The position numbers and the translations under genes are program-made. Source: Flavobacterium sp. IB48 (GTDB taxonomy: Bacteria > Bacteroidota > Bacteroidia > Flavobacteriales > Flavobacteriaceae). Taken from it: a DNA stretch of 64,000 nucleotides. Positions 35,616 to 44,182 of this stretch are shown in pieces. The notes under the pieces are model-generated. The model was not told the DNA's origin. It saw only the letters and a list, made by a program, of their open reading frames with translations, and ran no database searches. Location: contig NZ_JAEFCA010000008.1 in NCBI RefSeq assembly GCF_016405855.1, positions 1 to 64,000 of the forward strand. The letters run 5' to 3'. The number at the start of each line of letters is the position of its first letter. The first letter of the stretch is position 1.

Positions 35616-36866
35616 TTAATTATTATCGGACTGTCCTTTTCTTTTTCTTTTTTTTCGCTTGTTTTTAAGCTCTCTGGGAACGTAATCTGACGGCGTTCCT
35701 GCGTAAAGCACTTCATCAATTATCCGCTGCACTTCTCCTGCGGAAATTAAAGAGCCGTGCTTCTGAGCGGTACCATCAGGAACTGTATACTGCTTCTCAT
35801 AATGGGAGGAATGGCCCAGACGCTCCAGGAGCCCTTTGGCTGCATATTCAGGTCCGAGACTGCTTCCGTTGAAAACGCATTTAGTGTTATGATCTATGTA
35901 GGTCATGCCGTATATCAGCCCCTGTTCATTTTTTCTGACAACTGCCGTAATGCCCTGGTTCGCCAGCCGCGTTTCAAGCTGCGAAAGTGTTAGGGATGGG
36001 TATTTCAAAAGCAACAGATCCACCGCATTTCGGGTTCTTTTCATGTTTATCATGCGAGAAGTTTTGGAGGCGGCAAAATTAATTTCAAGCCGGGAAAGGG
36101 TAGGCTTGGAATAAAAACTGCTGGCTTTTATAGGAACCCCGACAGTCTTTTTATTCCCATCCAGAATCTGATAGATCAGGCCTTTATTCTGAAACATTTT
36201 TGAATTTTCCTTTCCCCTTTCCGCCTTGACGTTATACAGGTTCAATACTGCGTTCAGCTCACCCAGCGTTGTGTATTTGTAGTGCGGAATAACTGCATTG
36301 AGTACACTGCCGATGGCTCTCTTGGAATCTATTGCTCCATATTTTATTTTTTCCGCATCAATGGCATTAAGTAGCGCCGGACTCTGTTTTTTTCTCGAGT
36401 CCGCCCGAACCAGATTAAAAAGAATCTCCAATTCTTTGCGGGCAGTTTCGGACTGGTTTCTTCCAATATTGTGCATGTTAATTCTGGATCCGTCTGCCCT
36501 CACATTTATGGCTGCGATATGAAGGTGTGGATGTCCCGCATCGTGGTGCTGGTAGACCAGATAAGGCTGTGCGCCGAATCCAATTTTCTCCATATAAGAA
36601 GAGGCAATCTCCATGAGTTTCTCTTTTGATAAATCCTTATCGGACCGGTCAAAATTCAGTGAGATGTGCACAGCGCCGCGCTTTACATTTTCATTGAGAT
36701 GGAGCTGTTTTAGAAATACGCCGAGCTTAAAAGATTCTGACATTTTTTCAATATCGATGGGATAATTTCCCTCGCCGATACACACAGCTGCACCCTGAGA
36801 AACTTTATTCTCATTGTACATGAAGATGCCTCTAATCGAGTGCCCTGTATTTATGACTGCAACCAT
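35616..36866 (-). CDS. mobB: Relaxase (MobB-type mobilisation nuclease)
   Basis: 416 residues. The N-terminal relaxase domain has the metal-binding three-histidine motif HHDAGHPHLH (107-116) and AVHISLNF before it, as in MOBP relaxases. The nicking tyrosine is likely among the early residues (Y17, Y35 or Y92), which cannot be decided by eye. It cuts oriT and stays attached to the strand. The C-terminus is very basic (KNKRKKRKRKG). It overlaps mobA by 16 bp, indicating coupled expression. Confidence 0.85.
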   Translation of the reverse strand: MVAVINTGHSIRGIFMYNENKVSQGAAVCIGEGNYPIDIEKMSESFKLGVFLKQLHLNENVKRGAVHISLNFDRSDKDLSKEKLMEIASSYMEKIGFGAQPYLVYQHHDAGHPHLHIAAINVRADGSRINMHNIGRNQSETARKELEILFNLVRADSRKKQSPALLNAIDAEKIKYGAIDSKRAIGSVLNAVIPHYKYTTLGELNAVLNLYNVKAERGKENSKMFQNKGLIYQILDGNKKTVGVPIKASSFYSKPTLSRLEINFAASKTSRMINMKRTRNAVDLLLLKYPSLTLSQLETRLANQGITAVVRKNEQGLIYGMTYIDHNTKCVFNGSSLGPEYAAKGLLERLGHSSHYEKQYTVPDGTAQKHGSLISAGEVQRIIDEVLYAGTPSDYVPRELKNKRKKRKRKGQSDNN

Positions 36867-37243
36867 TTTTGGGCGAGATTTTCAATGCTTTTTTTTATTT
36901 CTTCAACCAGGGAAAAATATTTATTCCTGTCGGAAGCAAAAGATAGAATCCAGACTCTTAAATCAGAAATTTCAAAAAGGGTGTGGAGTTTTTTAACGCT
37001 CTGATTGAAATTATTTCCCATGAAATTAAGCTGTGTTCTGAGCTGGATAAGCTCCTGCAACAGCTTATCCAGCGACTCGTTTCTATATCTCATAACAATG
37101 GGTTTTCTCAGCAGATTTCTACGCACGAAATCACTGCGTTTGCGGCAGGCTGATGCCTTGAAATTCTTATCAATAAAATCAAATTCTTCTTTGGTCAGCC
37201 GGATGTGCAGCCATCTGTTTCTGCCGCTGTTTTTTTCTTCCAT
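36851..37243 (-). CDS. mobA: Relaxosome accessory protein (MobA-type)
   Basis: 130 residues. WLHIRLTKEEFDFIDKNFK followed by CRKRSDFVRRNLL is the ribbon-helix-helix-like DNA-binding start of Bacteroidota MobA/MobC accessory proteins. The second half has NFMGNNFNQSVKKLH, the typical N-x-NQ-x-K helix. It would bind oriT and help the relaxase open the DNA. It is the first gene of mobA-mobB-mobC, and the candidate oriT lies 75 bp upstream. Confidence 0.8.
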   Translation of the reverse strand: MEEKNSGRNRWLHIRLTKEEFDFIDKNFKASACRKRSDFVRRNLLRKPIVMRYRNESLDKLLQELIQLRTQLNFMGNNFNQSVKKLHTLFEISDLRVWILSFASDRNKYFSLVEEIKKSIENLAQKWLQS

Positions 37244-37317
37244 GATCTTTTCTTTTTCATTGTTTCAATTTCATTCAAATTAAAAGTTTCACTGCCAGCG
37301 AGTTCCGAGCAGAGGGG

Positions 37318-37358
37318 CAGCAAGATTTTTGGTTGTGATACAACCAGACATCTTGCTG
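37318..37358. other. Candidate origin of transfer (nested inverted repeats)
   Basis: Outer arms CAGCAAGAT (37318-37326) and ATCTTGCTG (37350-37358) are perfect. Inside, GGTTGT (37331-37336) and ACAACC (37340-37345) form a second perfect stem. Position directly upstream of the MobA/relaxase operon is where oriT lies in Bacteroidota elements. The nick site cannot be seen. The rest of 37244-37643 shows no gene. Confidence 0.55.
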
Positions 37359-37643
37359 ACTGCCAAAAAAACCGCAGTCCGAAAGCTTCTAAAAGACTTT
37401 TTTCAGCTGCAGCAATCAGCTAAGAAGCAGCTGTCATCCTTATTAAAAATTAAAGGAAATCCATTTCAGAATCTGCTTTAAAAATCTAAATGCACCAATT
37501 GAACAGGTACTGCGTATTTGCCTAAGGCTAAATTAGAAAAGGCTTCCAAGCCCTGCAATCCTCCCCAAATTTTGAGTAGGGTAAATAGGGATGATACTTT
37601 ATAATTTTACGGTAAGTGAAATATTAATTTAAAATGATGAAGT

Positions 37644-37934
37644 ATGATTACAGCAAATGATGCGGCCAAGGTTTTTGATACGGTGCTCAGTATCCCTGGC
37701 ATGAATGAGCCGGTGAAAATGGATTTGAAAATTTCACGAAAAAATGTGCTGCTTTTAAGCCATTTGATACAGGACGGGCTGAAGATAAGAGAAGGATCTT
37801 CGGTACTATTGGAGAGCATAAGTGAGCAGGGAAGGACAGAACTGGAGAGTCTCTCTCAAGAGTGCCTGCAAAAAGCAGGGCTTATAGAGCTGCATGAAAA
37901 ACTTGCCGGAATCAGTGCCTCGATAAAAGGCTGA
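37644..37934 (+). CDS. Small conserved protein beside oriT, function unknown
   Basis: 96 residues, all helical: AAKVFDTVLSIPGMNE, then KMDLKISRKNVLLLSHLIQ and ELESLSQECLQKAGL. There is no signal peptide or membrane segment. It diverges from mobA across the putative oriT and is followed by a hairpin terminator at 37959. The central KISRKNVLLLSHLI stretch could be a short DNA- or protein-binding helix. I recognise no family; position suggests an accessory role in transfer or regulation. Confidence 0.65.
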   Translation: MITANDAAKVFDTVLSIPGMNEPVKMDLKISRKNVLLLSHLIQDGLKIREGSSVLLESISEQGRTELESLSQECLQKAGLIELHEKLAGISASIKG

Positions 37935-37958
37935 TTTCAAAAACAATTACAATGATTT

Positions 37959-37999
37959 AATGCCTGCGCTATTCTTACAAAGTGCAGGCATTATTTTTT
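37959..37999 (+). terminator. Terminator after the small oriT-side gene
   Basis: AATGCCTGC (37959-37967) and GCAGGCATT (37984-37992) form a 9-bp stem, followed by ATTTTTTA. It closes the 37644 gene before the cargo operon. Confidence 0.7.
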
Positions 38000-38065
38000 A
38001 TGCCAGCTAAAATGTAAAACTGCCTGATTTTCAAAGTTTTTGGCTTGATTTTTAAAGTATTTATG

Positions 38066-38087
38066 CGAAATTTCGTATTTACATTTG
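38066..38087 (+). promoter_or_regulatory. Possible promoter/operator of the MauE-DUF6520 operon
   Basis: TACATTTG (38080-38087) fits the -7 element TAnnTTTG, about 62 bp before the start at 38150. A perfect palindrome CGAAATTTCG (38066-38075) lies immediately upstream, where a repressor could bind. No good -33 TTTG is present, so an activator may be needed. Confidence 0.35.
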
Positions 38088-38149
38088 TATAAGATAATCA
38101 CCTAATAATATATGATTTAAAAATGAGATAAACTTAAAATCTTCAGATT

Positions 38150-39670
38150 ATGAATTCACGTCGATCGATAAAAAATCTTGTAATACAGTTAGTTTCTTAT
38201 TTATATGTTTTATTGTTTGTATATGCTGCAATAAGTAAACTGCTTGATTTTGAGAACTTTCATGTGCAGTTGTCACAATCTCCTCTATTAAGTGCTTTTT
38301 CATCATGGATAGCTGTGTTAGTTCCAATTGCAGAACTTCTTACTGCTATATTGTTAATTACGTCAAGATTTAGATTATGGGGACTTTATTTTTCTCTTAT
38401 ACTGATGGAAATGTTTACGGTTTATATATTTATTATTCTTCACTTTAGTTCTTTTATTCCTTGTTCGTGTGGTGGTGTGTTAGAAAAGATGAGCTGGAAT
38501 GTGCACCTGGTTTTCAATTTAACATTTATTATTCTAGCGGTTTTAACAATTTTATTAAGTTCCAATGGCGGTGAAAGAAAGTATACTTTTAAAAGTTATC
38601 TAAAACCTATAAGACTAATCTGCTTTTGCTTAGTTTTTAGTGTAGCTAGCGTCACATTGCTTTTTCTTTCTTCAGAAAATATTATGCATTATAACAATCC
38701 ATTTATCAGAAGATATCCTGTGCATGCAGCAGAATTTATTTACGAGATTGATTTGAAATTCAATTCATATTATTTTGCTGGTTCCGATGAGAAAAAAGTA
38801 TATCTCGGTAATTACACCAATCCTTCACAGGTTTTATTAATTGATAATAAAAGCAAACAGATTAAAAGCGTTAGAATATCATTTACTCCAAACAAAATAC
38901 CATTTAAAAATGTTATCATAGCGGTGCGTGATTCCTCGTTTTATTTATTCGACGGGAGTGTCCCAAAATACTTTCAGGGAAGTCTGAAAAATTGGAAAAT
39001 TAATAATGAGTTTAATGGATTTCCTTATTTTACAAAAGTATTGCCTCTAGACGATTTTAGCGCAGTATTTCGATCTAATAATGCAAAGAATGCAGCAAAC
39101 GTACTTGGAATTTACAACATTTCGGATACGACTGGCAGGATTAAATATAAAAGAGATTTATTAGAGCGACAGACAGATGGGATTTTTGATACTGATGGGA
39201 TGTTATTATACAGCTCAGAGCTGAAAAAAATCGTGTATCTCTATTACTACCGGAATGAATTTATAATTGCTGATAAACTTGGAAATTTATCTTATAGAGG
39301 GCATACTATCGATACCATAAAGAATGTCAAGATAAAAACGGCATCTTTAAATAATGATACAGAGAGAACTATTTCTTCACCTGTTTATATTGTAAATGCA
39401 CATTCTGCTGTTTATCAAAATCTACTTTTTGTAAATTCAAAGATAAAAGGAAAAAATGAAATCGATAAGCTTTGGGAACGTTCCTCTGTTATTGATTTGT
39501 ATGATATTAAAACTAACAAATACCTCCTGAGCTTTCCAGTTTATCATACAGGAAAAAAAGGATTACGTTCTTTCACTATAACTGAAGAAAATTTATATGC
39601 TTTGATTGACAAAACTCTTGTTGTATATAAATTTAGTGATATCATTAAAAAGGAAATCTTGTTACATTAA
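38150..39670 (+). CDS. MauE/DoxX-like redox membrane protein fused to a C-terminal beta-rich domain
   Basis: 506 residues. The N-terminal 195 residues hold about five membrane helices of the MauE/DoxX type, with FIPCSCGG (C105 and C107) in the loop before helix four, the usual redox cysteine site. Residues 200-506 are strand-rich repeats (VYLGNYTN, DSSFYLFDG, NLLFVNSK, NLYALIDK), consistent with a propeller-like domain outside the membrane. MauE helps form or maintain disulfides in methylamine dehydrogenase. Here the next gene encodes a four-cysteine exported peptide, which makes a disulfide-maturation role attractive but unproven. Confidence 0.7.
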   Translation: MNSRRSIKNLVIQLVSYLYVLLFVYAAISKLLDFENFHVQLSQSPLLSAFSSWIAVLVPIAELLTAILLITSRFRLWGLYFSLILMEMFTVYIFIILHFSSFIPCSCGGVLEKMSWNVHLVFNLTFIILAVLTILLSSNGGERKYTFKSYLKPIRLICFCLVFSVASVTLLFLSSENIMHYNNPFIRRYPVHAAEFIYEIDLKFNSYYFAGSDEKKVYLGNYTNPSQVLLIDNKSKQIKSVRISFTPNKIPFKNVIIAVRDSSFYLFDGSVPKYFQGSLKNWKINNEFNGFPYFTKVLPLDDFSAVFRSNNAKNAANVLGIYNISDTTGRIKYKRDLLERQTDGIFDTDGMLLYSSELKKIVYLYYYRNEFIIADKLGNLSYRGHTIDTIKNVKIKTASLNNDTERTISSPVYIVNAHSAVYQNLLFVNSKIKGKNEIDKLWERSSVIDLYDIKTNKYLLSFPVYHTGKKGLRSFTITEENLYALIDKTLVVYKFSDIIKKEILLH

Positions 39671-39770
39671 ATATTTTATCAAAACATTAAGATATACCGG
39701 CCGGTGTCAGGATTAAGATCGAAAACCTGTAGAAAAAAGTAGATCACACTATAATTTAAAAATTAAAATC

Positions 39771-40055
39771 ATGAAAACTTTAAGTTTAAAAAATCTGCTG
39801 CCAGCAGGAGTTATCGCTCTGGCAGTCTGTGGTGCATTTGCAACCACTTCGATGCAGAGCGCTTCGAAAAAAACAACTTCTCTACAACAAGGCTATAATG
39901 CTTTGTCAAACAACAAATGTGGTAACGTGTCAGTAGATTGTGACAATATTCAGAGTGATAATTTCTGTCATATTTCTGGTGACTCTGGACCGTTGGCCTA
40001 TGAGAAAACAACAAACAATAATTGTCTAACGCCTTTATATCGTTATGACAATTGA
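39771..40055 (+). CDS. Secreted cysteine-containing peptide, DUF6520-type
   Basis: 94 residues. The signal peptide (LLPAGVIALAVCGAFAT, likely cut near residue 26-31) has the style of DUF6520 family proteins of Bacteroidota. The mature part carries four cysteines, C50, C57, C66 and C85, enough for two disulfides, and ends in an aromatic tail (LYRYDN). Its function is unknown. It follows the MauE-like gene by 100 bp, and similar pairs are a recurring arrangement in this phylum as I recall. It is followed by a strong terminator at 40072. Confidence 0.7.
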   Translation: MKTLSLKNLLPAGVIALAVCGAFATTSMQSASKKTTSLQQGYNALSNNKCGNVSVDCDNIQSDNFCHISGDSGPLAYEKTTNNNCLTPLYRYDN

Positions 40056-40071
40056 ATCTATTATTAAAATG

Positions 40072-40108
40072 ACAATGCAGTTCATAATTTGAACTGCATT
40101 GTTTTTTC
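40072..40108. terminator. Bidirectional terminator between converging operons
   Basis: ACAATGCAGTTC (40072-40083) and GAACTGCATTGT (40091-40102), a perfect 12-bp stem with a 7-nt loop and a T-run. It ends the peptide operon from the left and can serve the S9 peptidase gene (stop at 40116) from the right. Confidence 0.8.
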
Positions 40109-40115
40109 TAATTTC

Positions 40116-42776
40116 TTATTTAGTACCCTTTTCGACCCAAAGAGCAGATTGATCATTTTTTAAGAAATAACGAAACCAATCCATAGTACGCTCGGTAACG
40201 TCTTTTTGATTTAAAGGATTTATTAATAGGTGTGTCTCATCGGGATACTGAAGCATGATACACTTTTTACCAAGTCTGCGAAGTGCAAGATAAAATTCAA
40301 AACTTTGGTGCGTATCTACCTGTGAGTCGACTTTACCTGTCCATAACAATACAGGTGTATTTACATTCTTTATGTGGGCAATAGGTGAGTTTGACCAATA
40401 GGATTCTGGTGCTTCATAAGGTGTTGCCAGCATTGTCCACTGTTCAATTCCAAATCTCCACATTTCAGGTTTTCCAGATTTACTATTTATAGTATGATAG
40501 TAGCTGTTCAGATCCGTAATTGCACCACTAGCTATTGCAGCAGAAAACAGCTGAGTTTGAGTAATAATGAAAGAAGATTCAAAACCTCCGTAAGAATGTC
40601 CCACCAGACCAATTTTAGAGGAATCAACTATTCCTGTTTCCACTACCTCGTTTACTGCCGATATGACACAGGATGATGCAGAGATCCCTGGATTTTTAGC
40701 CTCCAACAATAAATCTGGTTTCAAAACAAAGTAGTTTTCAGATGTAAAAAGAGTTGTATTAAAACCGTTTACATTTTTATAAGTTGGATTTTCAAATTTA
40801 TGCAATTGATTAGACTGCCTGTCATAAATTTTTACAATCATAGGGTATTTTATTTTTGGGTCATACTGTGCAGGGTAATATAGAACAGCTTTCAAAGAAT
40901 GCCCTTTGATGCTGTAGTTAATTAATTCGGATTTACCCCAAAAGAACTTTTCCTGCTTAGGATTACTTTTTAAAATTGTTATCGATTCTTTATTTTTTTC
41001 CTTCAAAACAAGTTGTGGAGATATATTAAATTTCTGCTCTCTGAAATAAAAATTCTTCTTTTCTACACCGTAATTTAATTGATCAATAAAACTGTTCTTA
41101 TAAACTATAGGTTTTAATGAACCGTCAGGACTCCATCTGAAATATCCTGTTTTTCCATCCTCTCCTTCGGCCTGAAGAATCAGGTCTTTTCGGATATCAA
41201 TTTCCCGGCTTGTTAGTCCGTCATAAATATAATTATCAATATTTTTACTAGCCATATCGGCAATACGGAATCTGATTTTTTCTTCTTTACCATGTGTTAA
41301 TCTTCTCGCTTCATTACCAGAGGTTGAAAGCACCCAGATATCATATTTATCATAGATTACAAGTTCATTATCGTCAACAGTCCATCCGGGACTGCCGCAT
41401 ATTGATTCTATTCTAAGGTCATGTAACTTTGCTGTGAATTTTACTCCAAGAGAAGTGGTCAGATTGATGTGTTTTTTTTCTTCTAAATTGTAAACCCACC
41501 AATTGTTTTCGCTAAAGTAAGCAAAGCTTTTTCCTTTTGGCGAAGCAATCAAGTTTTTATGATCATAGGACTGTCTTTGTAATAAAAGACTCTTTTGAAA
41601 AGTACTGAGGTCTAAAAGATAATAGTCTCTAGGGCCGTTGAAATCAAATTGCGGTTCATACTGCTTTGGATTAGAAATTATGGCATATTTATAATTACCG
41701 CTGAGTATTACTTTTGGAAATTCATTTGAGGTAACTGCTGAAAAATAATTTGTTTTAGGAATCCACATTACTGTTTTAGGACCATTTTCAAAGTTGCCAA
41801 AGTTTTTTTCCTGTAAATAAGTCCATTTGTCATTTCCATTCCATATTTCCACATCTGATTGATGGCTTTTAGAAATAATCTCTTCTTGATTTTTAATTGA
41901 AAAAAAAACTTTTTCAGCATCATCAGAAATAAAAATTCCATTTAGATTTTCATAAATAATGTCTGTATTTTTTGGAAAGCCTACAGCAGAAGCACTGTCG
42001 AGTTTATACAATTTATCCTCTTTGGACAAATAATATATTAAAGCATTAATCTTCATATTTCGATCCTGTTGATAGAAAGCCAATGCATTGCCGTTTTTAT
42101 TCCATGTGAACCCCATGAAATTCCCTTTTTTGTTTAATGCAATCAGCTTAGGTCCTTCTTGTGTTTTAAGGTTAATTTGGGAAACAAAAGATGTATTGTT
42201 ATCGTTGCTGAAATATGCAAGATGATTGCCAGAAGGACTGAGACTGAAATCAGTTACGTCTTTAATTTCTCTTATTGTGCTGTTTTTAAAAGAGCGTATT
42301 ACAAGTTTCTTTTTTGCTTCTTTGTCAGCAAGAAGAAAAATTAGCTGCTCTGTTTGTTGATTGTAAGAATAGCGATCAACGTCGGAAAGATTTTCTCTGA
42401 AAGCTGTTTTTAAGTCTACAATAGTAATACCTTTATCTATCTTACAGATAAATTTATTTCCGGCAAAAAAGCCGTTTCTGCCTTTAAGAAAACTATAAGA
42501 TTTGTGCGAAAAATGATTACGGATAAATAAAGTGTCACCTCCTTTTTCATATTCCATTTTATAGCAAACCCATTTCTCATCAGGGGAGACTTTATCTATA
42601 ATTATTTTCCCCCAACCATAATAATCTGATGAAACCAATTGCTTTTTTTGCACCACCTGTCCCCATAAGGGACAGGCCACTAATGGCAAAATAAAAAATA
42701 AAACTAAAAAAAATCTTTTCTGTATTAGTCTTTGGCTGTAATTTCCGATTGACACGTGCATATGTATAAGTGGCAT
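40116..42776 (-). CDS. S9 family prolyl-oligopeptidase-like peptidase
   Basis: 886 residues. A signal peptide near residues 20-40 (FFLVLFFILPLVACPLWGQ) sends it to the periplasm or outer membrane. Residues about 50-600 are beta-propeller repeats; the C-terminal 230 residues are the alpha/beta hydrolase with S728 (GHSYGGF), an Asp in LLWTGKVDSQVD and His in YPDETHLL. It cleaves oligopeptides. It is third in a susC-susD-peptidase operon, 10 bp after susD, so it probably processes peptides taken up by the SusCD pair. The first ATG may be extended; MHVSIG five codons in is an alternative start. Confidence 0.85.
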   Translation of the reverse strand: MPLIHMHVSIGNYSQRLIQKRFFLVLFFILPLVACPLWGQVVQKKQLVSSDYYGWGKIIIDKVSPDEKWVCYKMEYEKGGDTLFIRNHFSHKSYSFLKGRNGFFAGNKFICKIDKGITIVDLKTAFRENLSDVDRYSYNQQTEQLIFLLADKEAKKKLVIRSFKNSTIREIKDVTDFSLSPSGNHLAYFSNDNNTSFVSQINLKTQEGPKLIALNKKGNFMGFTWNKNGNALAFYQQDRNMKINALIYYLSKEDKLYKLDSASAVGFPKNTDIIYENLNGIFISDDAEKVFFSIKNQEEIISKSHQSDVEIWNGNDKWTYLQEKNFGNFENGPKTVMWIPKTNYFSAVTSNEFPKVILSGNYKYAIISNPKQYEPQFDFNGPRDYYLLDLSTFQKSLLLQRQSYDHKNLIASPKGKSFAYFSENNWWVYNLEEKKHINLTTSLGVKFTAKLHDLRIESICGSPGWTVDDNELVIYDKYDIWVLSTSGNEARRLTHGKEEKIRFRIADMASKNIDNYIYDGLTSREIDIRKDLILQAEGEDGKTGYFRWSPDGSLKPIVYKNSFIDQLNYGVEKKNFYFREQKFNISPQLVLKEKNKESITILKSNPKQEKFFWGKSELINYSIKGHSLKAVLYYPAQYDPKIKYPMIVKIYDRQSNQLHKFENPTYKNVNGFNTTLFTSENYFVLKPDLLLEAKNPGISASSCVISAVNEVVETGIVDSSKIGLVGHSYGGFESSFIITQTQLFSAAIASGAITDLNSYYHTINSKSGKPEMWRFGIEQWTMLATPYEAPESYWSNSPIAHIKNVNTPVLLWTGKVDSQVDTHQSFEFYLALRRLGKKCIMLQYPDETHLLINPLNQKDVTERTMDWFRYFLKNDQSALWVEKGTK

Positions 42777-42786
42777 AATAAAATAT

Positions 42787-44172
42787 TTAGTATCCAGTAT
42801 TTTGAGGTCTTAAGTTTGGGTTAGCGGTCAGTTCATTTTGTGGCAGCGGAAATAAAGCATCGCTGCTGTTCCAGCCAGGCTTAATTCCGTTTAGTGAAGA
42901 ATTTAATTTACCTGACCGCTTAAGATCGAAAAAGCGATGTCCATATTCTGTAAAGAGTTCCCATCGACGCTCTAAATGAATTGCGTCTAAAATTTCCTGC
43001 TGTGTCACAGCAGCGACATTGTTTAGTCCTGCACGGTTTCTAATTTTGTTTAGATCTTCTTTTGCCCCAATTAAGTCGCCTTGGTAGGCTCTAGCTTCTG
43101 CCCTGATAAGATATTGTTCAGCAAGTCTTAATACTATTGCATATTCTTTAGATGTCGCAGTAAAATCTTTTTCTTTATATTTATAAGAATGAAAATAGGT
43201 TTGGCTTCCTTTTGTAACGGATTTAATCCAGTTTGTTTTTCGTAGATCAGCTGCGTTAAATGAACCTACCAGCTGACTATTCAATGACACAGATGGCGGT
43301 GGCACTGAAGTAAAAATAAAAAAAGCTCCATCTTCTGTGTTTTGTCCTGTTAATTCAGATTGTAATTGCCAAATAGTCTCGGAGGAAGAAATTAAAAATA
43401 CATTTGAAATATTTTCTAATTTATACTCGCTGCTCTGATTTAAAACTGCAGATGCGCTATTTGAAGCTTCGGGATAAGCTTTTAGATAGAGATAGACTCT
43501 TGAAAGCAATGCCTGCGCAGCGCTCACACTTGGCTGTAAACGACCAGAATTGTCATCTTTACTGCTTAAAAGTACGGAAGCGTCCTGTAGATCAGTAACA
43601 ACTAAACGATATACTTGGTCTACTGAAGTTTTAGAAATAATGCTGTTTTGTTTGTAATCTGTCTGTGTAGCATATGGAATATCTCCGAATATATTTGTGA
43701 GATAAAAATGAAGTAAAGCACGAATAAATAATGCTTCTCCTTCGAGTTGGTCTTTTTGCTGAACAGTTAGATTTTTACTAGACTTGGCACCCTGAATGAC
43801 AAGGTTAGCGGCATAAATTTGATTGTAGGCAGCATTCCAATATCCGGTAACATATGTATTGGTAGGTAAGAGCGAGTTGCGATAAAAATTATAGCTTGCC
43901 TTTGAAGGATTGTCCACACAGGTGATCTCATCGGCATAATTTCCGAGCTGATTTGAAATTCCAAGCTGGCCACCTGTTAAGATACCTTTGTCTCTAATAC
44001 TTGTATAAATATTAGTTAAGGCTGCTTCTGCGGTATTATAATCCTCAAATACACTTTCTGTGGTCAATTGTGATTTTGGCAGATCAACCTCAACAAATGA
44101 CTGGCATGATGATACTAAACCAATAATTAATAAGTAAAATATCTTTGGAAGTACTTTATATGTTGTTTTCAT
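42787..44172 (-). CDS. SusD/RagB-family outer-membrane lipoprotein
   Basis: 461 residues. The signal ends in a lipobox, GLVSSCQ, followed by the SusD-like ELPKSQLTTESVF-type segment, TEAALTNIYTSIR-like helices and the ERRWELFTEYGHRFFDLKR signature near the C-terminus. SusD proteins form the lid over a SusC barrel and hold the ligand. It lies 10 bp after susC. Pairing with an S9 peptidase rather than glycosidases suggests a peptide ligand. Confidence 0.9.
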   Translation of the reverse strand: MKTTYKVLPKIFYLLIIGLVSSCQSFVEVDLPKSQLTTESVFEDYNTAEAALTNIYTSIRDKGILTGGQLGISNQLGNYADEITCVDNPSKASYNFYRNSLLPTNTYVTGYWNAAYNQIYAANLVIQGAKSSKNLTVQQKDQLEGEALFIRALLHFYLTNIFGDIPYATQTDYKQNSIISKTSVDQVYRLVVTDLQDASVLLSSKDDNSGRLQPSVSAAQALLSRVYLYLKAYPEASNSASAVLNQSSEYKLENISNVFLISSSETIWQLQSELTGQNTEDGAFFIFTSVPPPSVSLNSQLVGSFNAADLRKTNWIKSVTKGSQTYFHSYKYKEKDFTATSKEYAIVLRLAEQYLIRAEARAYQGDLIGAKEDLNKIRNRAGLNNVAAVTQQEILDAIHLERRWELFTEYGHRFFDLKRSGKLNSSLNGIKPGWNSSDALFPLPQNELTANPNLRPQNTGY

Positions 44173-44182
44173 CTTTGATAGT

